Below, in pieces: positions 1 through 6,765 of a stretch of DNA of 28,883 nt. The stretch is from contig CAYJPK010000024.1 of NCBI GenBank assembly GCA_964372035.1, forward strand, positions 1 to 28,883. The letters run 5' to 3'. The notes below the pieces were generated by a model that saw only the letters and a program-made list of their open reading frames with translations, searched no databases and was not told the DNA's origin. Source of the stretch: CAYJPK01 sp964372035. GTDB taxonomy: Bacteria; Desulfobacterota; Desulfovibrionia; Desulfovibrionales; Desulfovibrionaceae. Position 1 is the stretch's first letter, and every line of letters starts with the position of its first letter. The position numbers were made by a program, and so were the translations under genes.

Positions 1-23
1 TGTAACTATTAATTTTTTTATTA

Positions 24-39
24 CAACATGTTAACATGT
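24..39. repeat. Tandem AACATGTT palindrome downstream of the FlgO operon
   Basis: AACATGTT, itself a palindrome, occurs twice head to tail and gives a perfect 16-bp palindrome, followed on the plus strand by TTTT. It could be a protein-binding site. It could also be a weak AU-rich terminator for a plus-strand gene lying before the window. On the minus strand no T-run follows, so it is a poor terminator for the FlgO operon. The sequence does not decide between these. Confidence 0.4.
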
Positions 40-70
40 TTTTCATCATCGACTATATAAACTATGTAAA

Positions 71-637
71 CTAGGGCAACCTTGTGAAAACGCTTGGTTG
101 AGGTGGCTTTGGTTTTTTATTATCTTCTAATAAAGCCTCTATTTCATCTGTTCGTGGAATAGTTCCAGATCCTGCGGCTAATACTTCATTATTTTCAGCT
201 AATAATAAACGCATATTAAATCTAATGCTTTCATCGGTAACAGTATAAGTTCCAGCTAAAACTGCCACTGATTTAACATCACGAGATGCGAGCTTCGATA
301 GGTTACGAGTTAAAACAAACTCACCCTTACGTTGTTGAATTACAATTTCTTTTGATTTACGTAGTTCATTAACTCTATAGCCCATTTCAACCATATTTCG
401 CATAATTTCTTCGCTAAACTGCCTTGCGAGTGAATTTGTAAGCTCAAAATCATTCACATCAACAGCAACTGTTGAAATGATAAGAACTTCAGAGCGCTCT
501 GCCCTATCTTCCAATCGTTTCAATATTTGCTTATCAAATTGATCAGTAACATCTTCAGCCGCATCAGGAACAGTTCCAGCTATTGCATAAAAAGGCACCG
601 CTGCCAAAAGAAGTAAGCTTATAAGTAATTTTTTCAT
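71..637 (-). CDS. FlgO-family exported protein
   Basis: This 188-residue protein begins with a Sec signal peptide (MKKLLISLLLLAAVPFYAIA, likely cleaved near residue 20), so it should be periplasmic or associated with the outer membrane. The body resembles the FlgO domain: a region about setting values in a named subset of proteins, the segment DFELTNSLARQFSEEIMRNM, and a late strand region AVLAGTYTVTDESIRFNMRLL that closely parallels the larger lipoprotein at 934-1653. In Vibrio, FlgO belongs to the outer-membrane flagellar ring proteins; a flagellar role here is inferred from family and promoter. The chosen ATG has GAGG 7 nt upstream. An earlier ATG at 649 overlaps the previous stop as TAATG but would put extra residues before the signal peptide. 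It is the last gene of a three-gene operon. Its C-terminus is proline- and lysine-rich. Confidence 0.75.
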   Translation of the reverse strand: MKKLLISLLLLAAVPFYAIAGTVPDAAEDVTDQFDKQILKRLEDRAERSEVLIISTVAVDVNDFELTNSLARQFSEEIMRNMVEMGYRVNELRKSKEIVIQQRKGEFVLTRNLSKLASRDVKSVAVLAGTYTVTDESIRFNMRLLLAENNEVLAAGSGTIPRTDEIEALLEDNKKPKPPQPSVFTRLP

Positions 638-648
638 AATGTGCCTCA

Positions 649-906
649 TTAGCGCATGGCTTGAATTTGTCTATCTAATGCAATAATTTCTTGTTTAAGA
701 GCTTCTTGGCTTGTATAGGTTCTAGCATCAGCAAGAGCTAAAGCATAATATTGCCTTGCAAGCTCAAACCTACCTTGAGCCTGATAGTCACGAGCAATTG
801 ACCAGTTGCTTAAAGTTGAGCCTGTTTCTGGTGAAAAAGCGTAATTTGAACAAGAAAGGCTAAATAAAGCCAACAATATAACAAGTATGTAGTTTATAAG
901 TTTCAT
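649..906 (-). CDS. Small lipoprotein, possible TPR-like helical repeat
   Basis: This 85-residue protein has a lipoprotein signal peptide with lipobox FSLSC (Cys19), followed by Ser, which predicts outer-membrane sorting. The mature part is short and helical: NWSIARDYQAQGRFELARQY then YALALADARTYTSQEALKQE. The first of these looks like one tetratricopeptide-type helix pair, which usually mediates protein contacts. The ATG is preceded by GAGG about 8 nt upstream. It sits between two FlgO-family genes, 27 bp after the first and overlapping the alternative start of the second, so all three are probably translated from one message. In Vibrio the small lipoprotein partner of FlgO is FlgP. I cannot show homology to FlgP from this sequence, so the role stays open; an accessory part of an outer-membrane flagellar assembly is the best inference. 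Confidence 0.7.
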   Translation of the reverse strand: MKLINYILVILLALFSLSCSNYAFSPETGSTLSNWSIARDYQAQGRFELARQYYALALADARTYTSQEALKQEIIALDRQIQAMR

Positions 907-933
907 AATTTGACCTCAGAGAATCTTAAACAG

Positions 934-1653
934 CTATCGAACTAGTTTAGTTCCCACAGTTTTAAATAATGGCTGTTTTGACATATTTGTAATTAATTTA
1001 TTCATAGGGATAACGATTTGACCTGTACGAAGTACTGCTCCGTCAGATGGTCGAACAAGTCTTGCATTAACATAAACAGCGGCATTATTTTTTTGATAAG
1101 TTCCAACTAAAACAGCAGCCCACTTTTGATTATAAGGTAAATTTGGGAGCGAGCGTGTAAGTAGTAATTCTCCAACGTTTGGCGTTAAGTCAATTCTTGA
1201 ATTTAAGCGATATTCACGAATAGGAAAGTCACGCTGATTAAACTCATGAAACATAGCTTCGCTGAGGTATCTACCTAGTTGCGAACTAACATTAAAGTCA
1301 TCTAAGTTAACAAAGGTTGTTGGGACTGCCATAATGCCACGTAAAATAGAATTATTACGAGTATCAAGAAGTTGCGCTGCAAGTTCACGAGCTTTAAGTT
1401 TTAATTCATAAGCTTCTTCTAAGTCTGGATTAGGTGCTTTTCTATCAGCTCCCTTAATCAAATAAACGCCACCTTGATCATTTGGAACATATAGCCCTGT
1501 TCCAATTTCATTAACTTGTGCAAAATCTTCGTCCTTTGAATCAACATCAAGCGGAGCACCGAGCATTGTCCTTTGCTGACTTGTTTCAATATAACTAGTG
1601 CAAGCACCTAAAATAGCGCACATAACTGTTATGAGTAATAATTTATATTTCAT
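934..1653 (-). CDS. FlgO-family outer-membrane lipoprotein
   Basis: This 239-residue protein starts at an ATG with AAGGAG 7 nt upstream; the reading frame extends further upstream but those residues precede the signal peptide and are not needed. The lipobox ILGAC puts the lipidated Cys at residue 18, followed by Thr, which favours the outer membrane. The C-terminal half carries the FlgO pattern: TFVNLDDFNVSSQLGRYLSE, then AMFHEFNQRDFPIREYRLNS, then LLLTRSLPNLP and AAVLVGTYQKNNAAVYVNAR. The neighbour at 71-637 has the same order of elements without a lipobox, so the operon holds two paralogous domains, one lipid-anchored and one soluble. It is the first gene of the operon and lies 36 nt from a sigma-28 promoter. 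A ring or disc role around the flagellar basal body is inferred from Vibrio FlgO, not shown. Confidence 0.78.
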   Translation of the reverse strand: MKYKLLLITVMCAILGACTSYIETSQQRTMLGAPLDVDSKDEDFAQVNEIGTGLYVPNDQGGVYLIKGADRKAPNPDLEEAYELKLKARELAAQLLDTRNNSILRGIMAVPTTFVNLDDFNVSSQLGRYLSEAMFHEFNQRDFPIREYRLNSRIDLTPNVGELLLTRSLPNLPYNQKWAAVLVGTYQKNNAAVYVNARLVRPSDGAVLRTGQIVIPMNKLITNMSKQPLFKTVGTKLVR

Positions 1654-1688
1654 GAGAATAATCTCCTTGCTTATATCGCTTATAATTA

Positions 1689-1715
1689 TAATCGGCAAAG
1701 TAATAAAAAACTTAA
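1689..1715 (-). promoter_or_regulatory. Sigma-28 (FliA) promoter for the FlgO operon
   Basis: Read on the minus strand this is TTAAGTTT, 11 nt, GCCGATTA. The enterobacterial sigma-28 consensus is TAAAGTTT-N11-GCCGATAA, so each half differs by one base and the spacing is exact. Transcription would begin near 1681, giving a leader of about 30 nt that includes the AAGGAG ribosome site. This ties the operon to late flagellar gene expression. Confidence 0.8.
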
Positions 1716-1910
1716 GACTTAAATAATTTTCACAATAAAAATGTCTAAGCTTGACCTAAAATAATCCTCATTTTAGACTTCTAAAAATAAGAATTATATT
1801 GAAATATAGCTTCAAATTTTCTTTACTTAATATATTTTTTACCTTATTAATTTTCTAGCAAAATGTATATTTTTGAAATTTTATTTTAAGTGAATTCTGA
1901 AATATGTTTA

Positions 1911-1916
1911 TATAAT
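1911..1916 (+). promoter_or_regulatory. asd: Possible -10 element for the asd operon
   Basis: A perfect TATAAT lies 61 nt before the asd start, but no good -35 sits 16-18 nt upstream. In sequence this AT-rich a TATAAT can arise by chance. It is the best candidate for the start of the 1978-8886 transcription unit. Confidence 0.35.
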
Positions 1917-1977
1917 AGCATAAAGCTCTTTAAAATACAATTTAAATATTAATAAATTATCTATAGAAGGTTTTATC

Positions 1978-3021
1978 ATGGAAAAGAAAGATCTTGTTGT
2001 TGCAGTTGTAGGTGCAACAGGTGCTGTTGGTAGAGAAATGCTTGATACACTTTATAATCGTGCATTTGCAGCAAGCAAAATTATCCCTTTAGCATCAGCT
2101 AGGTCAAAAGGAATGGCTGTTGAATATGGTGATGGTGAATTAATTGTTGAAGAATTAACAGAAAATTCTTTTGAAGGCTGCGACATTGCTTTATTTTCTG
2201 CAGGTGGGTCAACTTCAGAAAAATTTGCTCCTCATGCTGTTGCAGCTGGTTGTGTTGTTATTGACAATTCTAGTGCATGGCGCATGGATAAGCGTTGTCC
2301 GCTTGTTGTGCCAGAAGTTAATGCATATGCTTTAGAAGACCATAATGGTATTATAGCTAACCCTAACTGTTCAACAATTCAAATGCTTGTTGCTTTAAAG
2401 CCATTGCATGACATTGCAAAGATTAAGCGTATTGTTGTTTCCACTTATCAAGCAGTTTCTGGAACTGGTCAAAAAGCGATTACTGAGCTTGAAACTCAAG
2501 TTAGACAAATGTTCAATGGTATTGAGCCAGAAGTAGAAGTTTATCCGCACCGTATTGCTTTTAACTGTCTGCCACATATTGATGTTTTTCTAGATAATGA
2601 TTACACTAAAGAAGAAATGAAAATGGTTCATGAAACCATGAAAATTTTGGATCCAAATATTAAGGTAACAGCAACTTGTGTTCGCGTACCTGTATTTTAT
2701 AGTCATTCTGAGTCTGTAAACATTGAAACTGAGAAAAAATTAACAGCAAAAGAAGCAAGAGTAATTTTAAGTCAGGCAGATGGTGTTCAACTTGTTGATA
2801 ATCCAGGTCAAAAAATGTATCCAATGGCAATAGATGCTGCGAGTGAAGATGCTGTTTTTGTTGGTCGTATTCGTGAAGATGAAACAATTGATAATGGCTT
2901 AAACTTATGGATTGTTTCTGATAATATTCGTAAAGGCGCTGCTCTTAACGCTATTCAAATCGCAGAATATATGGTTGAAAACGACTTACTTGAAATCAAA
3001 AATCCTAAACTTTTCTTATAG
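1978..3021 (+). CDS. asd: Aspartate-semialdehyde dehydrogenase
   Basis: This cytoplasmic enzyme reduces L-aspartyl 4-phosphate to L-aspartate 4-semialdehyde with NADPH, the branch-point step to lysine/diaminopimelate, threonine and methionine. The 347-residue length is normal. The nucleotide-binding loop GATGAVG is at residues 12-18. The catalytic cysteine is Cys131 in NPNCSTIQM, followed by the typical YQAVSGTGQKAITELE segment. Arg236 and His243 in RVPVFYSHSE match the substrate-binding and acid-base region of the family. The ATG is preceded by GAAGG about 8 nt upstream. It is first in a close-packed plus-strand run ending near 8886. Its product is also the expected co-substrate of the carboxynorspermidine dehydrogenase-like protein at 11362-12555. 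Confidence 0.96.
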   Translation: MEKKDLVVAVVGATGAVGREMLDTLYNRAFAASKIIPLASARSKGMAVEYGDGELIVEELTENSFEGCDIALFSAGGSTSEKFAPHAVAAGCVVIDNSSAWRMDKRCPLVVPEVNAYALEDHNGIIANPNCSTIQMLVALKPLHDIAKIKRIVVSTYQAVSGTGQKAITELETQVRQMFNGIEPEVEVYPHRIAFNCLPHIDVFLDNDYTKEEMKMVHETMKILDPNIKVTATCVRVPVFYSHSESVNIETEKKLTAKEARVILSQADGVQLVDNPGQKMYPMAIDAASEDAVFVGRIREDETIDNGLNLWIVSDNIRKGAALNAIQIAEYMVENDLLEIKNPKLFL

Positions 3022-3029
3022 GCAAATAA

Positions 3030-3983
3030 TTGATACCAATATTAAATTCAAGTGATTGGCTTGCCAAAATACTTAAATTAAATGAGGGCAAGAATAATCC
3101 GCTACTTGCTTTTTATGACCATAGAGTCAAAGCAATAACAACGGATTATTCTTGCTTGTCTATTCCTTTGGACGATCATTTAGTACATCGTGGTGATGGA
3201 GTTTTTGAAAATATAAAATTCATAAATCGCATGATTGTAAATTTAGATGCTCATTTAGATAGACTTGAAAATTCTGCTAAAGCTATTTTTCTTAAGTTGC
3301 CATGTTCTAAAGCTGAAATTAAAGAGATTATTCTTCAAGTAGCCAAGGCTAGTGCTGACGTTCGTGGTCATAATAGCGGACTTTTAAGAGTGATTGTTGG
3401 GCGTGGAGCTGGTGGTTTTGATATTGACCCTAAAGAATGTGAAAGCGCAAGCTTGTATATTGTTGCTCACAAAGCTGTTACAATAGCCGATGAAAAATAT
3501 AAAACTGGCTTAAAAGCAGCTAAAAGTTCTGTTCCTGTTCGTAGCAAGGACCAGGCTAGTATTAAGAGTGTGAATTATTTGCATAGTGTTTTAATGTGTA
3601 TTGAAGCTACTGATAAGAATGTAGATTTAACTTTTTCTTTTGATCATGACAATTTTCTTGCTGAAGCTGCTATAGCAAATGTATGTATTATTGATAAAGA
3701 CAATAATTTAATTGTCCCAGACTCAAAAAATATATTAATGGGAACTACAGTTAAGCGCGCTATGGAATTTGCAAAAACTTTTATAAAGGTTTATAATAAA
3801 TCTATTACTGAGCAAGATATTTTTAATGCAAAAGAAGTTTTAGTTCTTGGGACTGTGCATGAATGTATTAGTGTGGTTGAATATGAAGGGCAAAAAATTG
3901 GAAACGGTTTGCCTGGCAATAATTCAATTATAATTCGTAAAAAATTACAAGAACAATCTGAATTAAAAGGTATCACCTTTTAA
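3030..3983 (+). CDS. Class IV PLP-dependent aminotransferase or lyase
   Basis: This 317-residue protein has the fold-type IV pattern: HRGDGVFENIKF (residues 53-64), the PLP-binding lysine K179 in the segment ASIKSVNYLHS, and Glu212 in FLAEAAIANV, the residue that holds the pyridine nitrogen. The family includes branched-chain aminotransferase, D-amino acid transaminase and 4-amino-4-deoxychorismate lyase (PabC). The sequence alone does not pick one, though the short length argues against a standard branched-chain aminotransferase. There is no ATG in the correct place. The reading starts at TTG 8 nt after the asd stop, with only a weak AGG-type ribosome site, so translation may be coupled to asd. 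About 25 residues precede the usual family start. Confidence 0.85.
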   Translation: MIPILNSSDWLAKILKLNEGKNNPLLAFYDHRVKAITTDYSCLSIPLDDHLVHRGDGVFENIKFINRMIVNLDAHLDRLENSAKAIFLKLPCSKAEIKEIILQVAKASADVRGHNSGLLRVIVGRGAGGFDIDPKECESASLYIVAHKAVTIADEKYKTGLKAAKSSVPVRSKDQASIKSVNYLHSVLMCIEATDKNVDLTFSFDHDNFLAEAAIANVCIIDKDNNLIVPDSKNILMGTTVKRAMEFAKTFIKVYNKSITEQDIFNAKEVLVLGTVHECISVVEYEGQKIGNGLPGNNSIIIRKKLQEQSELKGITF

Positions 3984-3994
3984 GCGAGGCTATT

Positions 3995-5062
3995 ATGCGC
4001 ATATTTTTATTTGATTTTGGCTCTGAACTTCGTGGCGGGCAACGTCAAGTTCTGTATTTAGCTAAGGCTTTACAGAAACTTGCAAATGATGATGAAAATA
4101 GCACCGTGCATGTTGCATGTTTAAAAAATTCTCCTTTACATAAGGAAATCTTAAACAATGAAATTCCTCATATTGCTCTCTCATCAATCTATAGTCCAGT
4201 AAGCACTTTAAAATTAAAATTTGCACTTAAGAAATATCAAACACAAATTATTCATACTAACGATGCTAAGTCTGCAACTGTTGGTTCTTGGCTTAAATCA
4301 ATGGATAATAATATTAAACTAATCCATTCAAGACGTGTTTCATATCCTCTTAAAAAAGGCATGCGTGCTCAAAAATATTTTAAAGCTGATGCAATTATAG
4401 GTGTTAGTCAAGAAATTTCTAACTCTCTCGTTGCTAGCGGAATTGATGCGCAAAAAGCCGTTACAATTCACTCTGGCATTGAGCCAAGTCGTTATACTAA
4501 AAAAATTGAACGCAATGATAATCGTTTTGTTTTTGGTGCTATTGGTGCACTTACTAGTCAAAAGGGTTTTAACGTGCTCATTAGTGCTATGAGCTCTTTA
4601 AGTGAAATGGTTGATGTAAAAGACTGGGAAGTTCGTATTGTTGGGTCTGGCCCACTTTTTAATGATTTATTGGAGCAAGCAAGACAGTTAAAATGCGATC
4701 ATAAATTGGCATTATTAGGCTATCAGGACAGTACTAAAATGTTACCATACTTTGACGCTATGATTGTACCTTCACTTGATGGCGAAGGTAGTAGTGGCGC
4801 AATTAAAGAAGCTTGGGCAACGCAAATTCCTGTTGTATGCTCTAATTTAGAATCTAATGAAGAATTAGTTATAAACAAAGTTAATGGTTTAATTTGTATT
4901 AAAAACAATCCATTATCGCTTGGAACCTCAATGTATCAACTTGCACAAAACGATGAGCTTCGCACAACTTTAGTAAAGGGTGGCAACGAAAGCTTAAAAG
5001 AATTCACGAGTGAGTGCATGGTTACAAAAACCATTGATTTGTATAGAAAATTATTAGCATAA
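3995..5062 (+). CDS. GT4-family glycosyltransferase
   Basis: This 355-residue retaining glycosyltransferase has the GT-B fold. The N-terminal donor/acceptor loop is GGQRQVLYLAKAL (from residue 14). The C-terminal nucleotide-sugar domain shows GAIGALTSQKGFNVLISAM, VRIVGSGPLFNDLLEQA, and the GT4 catalytic EX7E motif with Glu264 and Glu272 in the segment LDGEGSSGAIKEAWA. No signal peptide or transmembrane segment is visible, so it should act at the cytoplasmic face of the membrane. Its acceptor is unknown; lipopolysaccharide core or another surface glycan is the usual role. It begins 11 bp after the aminotransferase and ends 20 bp before the HD-domain gene. No other sugar-assembly gene is nearby apart from the acetyltransferase at 8290-8886. 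Confidence 0.85.
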   Translation: MRIFLFDFGSELRGGQRQVLYLAKALQKLANDDENSTVHVACLKNSPLHKEILNNEIPHIALSSIYSPVSTLKLKFALKKYQTQIIHTNDAKSATVGSWLKSMDNNIKLIHSRRVSYPLKKGMRAQKYFKADAIIGVSQEISNSLVASGIDAQKAVTIHSGIEPSRYTKKIERNDNRFVFGAIGALTSQKGFNVLISAMSSLSEMVDVKDWEVRIVGSGPLFNDLLEQARQLKCDHKLALLGYQDSTKMLPYFDAMIVPSLDGEGSSGAIKEAWATQIPVVCSNLESNEELVINKVNGLICIKNNPLSLGTSMYQLAQNDELRTTLVKGGNESLKEFTSECMVTKTIDLYRKLLA

Positions 5063-5082
5063 ATTATTTATGGAGGCAAAAA

Positions 5083-6327
5083 ATGGCTTCAATTCGTAAA
5101 AGTTTACTACAGTTCACTTTTTCTGGTGCAAATATGCGTCGTTGGAATGATAAACTTCGCCCTGTTGAATTATATGAACTTGATAAACAAGCCCACAAAA
5201 TGATTGTCGCTTGGCTTTTAATTGAATTAAATGCTAAAAATTTTACTCCAGAAGAAAAGCTAGACTTAAGCCAAAAAGTTATTGAACGTGGTATTTTTGA
5301 TTATTTACAACGCTTAATTACAACTGATATTAAACCACCAATCTACTACAAAATTAAAGAAAAGAAAGATCAGCACGAAGAACTTAATGCATGGCTTCGA
5401 AAGCAATTAGAACCAATTTTAAGACCTTTAAATGAAGATTTTTGGCAACGCTTTATCTATTATAATAAGAATTTAGAACATAATGAAATTGCTGATAAAA
5501 TATTATCAACTTCACATTATTTCGCCTCAAGTTGGGAATTTAGGTTAATTAAACCCCTAAATATTTTTGATGAAGAACGTGAAGATATTGATGCAAGCTT
5601 TACTTCAAATATCAATAAGTTTCCTGAAATTATTGGTGTTGAAGCTTTAAACGGTCAAAATCCAAATGCAATTAAGCGCTTTGCAAATTTATGTGGTCAA
5701 TTGCGCTTTCAAATTCGCTGGTCTTCTACTCCTCGAAACCCTAGCACTAGTGTTTTAGGTCATATGTTTTTAGTTGCGTGCTTTGCATATTATTTTAGTT
5801 TAGTTAGTGGTGCATGTGTTGCAAGAGCTACTAACAACTTTTTTAGTGGTTTATTCCATGATTTACCTGAACTTTTAACTCGTGATATTATTTCACCTGT
5901 AAAATATTCTGTTGCTGAACTTTCTGATTTAATTAAGCAGCATGAAGAAACAGAACTTGAAAAACGAATTTTTGAACCTCTTAGAGAAGGTGGTTATCAC
6001 GATATAGTTCAAAGATTGTCATATTATTTAGGTTTAGAAACTGGTTCTGAATTTTATGAATCCATTATTAAAGATGGTCAAATTTTCAAAATTAACGGTT
6101 TTGATGAATTACAAGATAAATATAATTTCAATGAATTTGACCCAAAAGATGGCACAGCCCTTAAGGTTTGTGATAAATTAACTGCTTTTATGGAAGCTTA
6201 CATGTCTATCAGTAATGGTACACATAGTGGTGATTTGTATGAGGCAATGTCACGCATAAAAAATGATTTGCGTGATACTAAGGTTGGAGAAATTTCTCTT
6301 GGCACAATATTAGCGGATTTTGAATAA
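5083..6327 (+). CDS. HD-domain phosphohydrolase, YfbR-like, with long N-terminal region
   Basis: This 414-residue protein has an HD domain in its second half. His227 in LGHMFLVACF is the likely first metal ligand, His259-Asp260 in LFHDLPELLTRDIISPVKYS the signature pair, and a later Asp lies in LKVCDKLTAFMEAYMS. The pattern HDxxExLTxDxxxPVK is that of the YfbR-type 5'-deoxynucleotidases, so a nucleotide monophosphate substrate is possible. The first 220 residues carry no motif I recognise and make the protein about twice the length of YfbR. The ribosome site TGGAGG lies about 8 nt upstream of the ATG. The last codons run into acpS, whose ATG starts one base after this stop. Substrate unproven. 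Confidence 0.78.
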   Translation: MASIRKSLLQFTFSGANMRRWNDKLRPVELYELDKQAHKMIVAWLLIELNAKNFTPEEKLDLSQKVIERGIFDYLQRLITTDIKPPIYYKIKEKKDQHEELNAWLRKQLEPILRPLNEDFWQRFIYYNKNLEHNEIADKILSTSHYFASSWEFRLIKPLNIFDEEREDIDASFTSNINKFPEIIGVEALNGQNPNAIKRFANLCGQLRFQIRWSSTPRNPSTSVLGHMFLVACFAYYFSLVSGACVARATNNFFSGLFHDLPELLTRDIISPVKYSVAELSDLIKQHEETELEKRIFEPLREGGYHDIVQRLSYYLGLETGSEFYESIIKDGQIFKINGFDELQDKYNFNEFDPKDGTALKVCDKLTAFMEAYMSISNGTHSGDLYEAMSRIKNDLRDTKVGEISLGTILADFE

Positions 6328-6328
6328 A

Positions 6329-6715
6329 ATGATAGTTGGAACTGGTATTGACATAATTGAGATTTCTCGTATCAAAAATAGTCTAAATAAATTTGGTGAT
6401 AAGTTTGTTAAACGCATTTTAAATGCCTATGAATATGAGCTTATGACTAAGAATGGAATTAGCCCTTCACCACAATTTATTGCTGGACGGTTTGCGACTA
6501 AAGAAGCTGCCTTTAAAGCCATTGGCACGGGGCTAAGAGATGGTATTTCTTTTCACGATATTCAAGTCATTAATGATGATTTTGGGAAGCCTATTTTGAC
6601 TTATAATGGTGTTGCAAAAGAATATCTTGATAGGCTTGGTGCTACGAAATTTCATCTAAGCATTAGCCATAGTATATCTTGCGCAATAGCTCAAGTTATA
6701 CTTGAAAAAGATTAG
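6329..6715 (+). CDS. acpS: Holo-[acyl-carrier-protein] synthase
   Basis: AcpS transfers the 4'-phosphopantetheine group from coenzyme A to a serine of acyl carrier protein, activating it for fatty acid synthesis. The 128-residue length is typical. The N-terminal GTGIDIIEISRI places the metal-binding Asp at residue 8. The second signature FATKEAAFKAIGTGL contains the catalytic Glu, and FHLSISHSISCAIAQVI is the usual C-terminal strand. The ATG lies one base after the HD-gene stop; an in-frame TTG at 6320 would overlap that gene. There is no clear ribosome site, so translational coupling is likely. Confidence 0.95.
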   Translation: MIVGTGIDIIEISRIKNSLNKFGDKFVKRILNAYEYELMTKNGISPSPQFIAGRFATKEAAFKAIGTGLRDGISFHDIQVINDDFGKPILTYNGVAKEYLDRLGATKFHLSISHSISCAIAQVILEKD

Positions 6716-6765
6716 TTTTTACATATATTATCAGCTATTTATATCCTGTACTAATAGGGGGATCT

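Larger units (their letters stand above)
1654..1977. other. Intergenic region between the FlgO operon and asd
   Basis: This 324-bp, very AT-rich gap separates divergent transcription units. It holds the sigma-28 promoter at 1689-1715 and an inverted repeat, CTAAAAT at 1756-1762 with ATTTTAG at 1770-1776. GTCTAA at 1743-1748 can pair with TTAGAC at 1773-1778 instead. A TATAAT hexamer lies at 1911-1916 ahead of asd. I see no open reading frame worth calling and no riboswitch-like structure. Confidence 0.6.

Noticed and set aside
1690..1698. Upstream start for the FlgO-family lipoprotein at 1698
   Set aside because: It would overlap the sigma-28 -10 element and place 15 residues before the lipoprotein signal peptide; the ATG at 1653 has a good ribosome site.
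1743..1778. Overlapping inverted repeats upstream of the FlgO promoter as a riboswitch or attenuator
   Set aside because: The arms are 6-7 bp and A/T-rich, and lie outside the predicted transcript; at most a protein site.
6301..6545. TGGCAC-containing stretches resembling sigma-54 -24 elements near acpS
   Set aside because: The -12 GC at the right spacing is missing and the sites lie inside genes.
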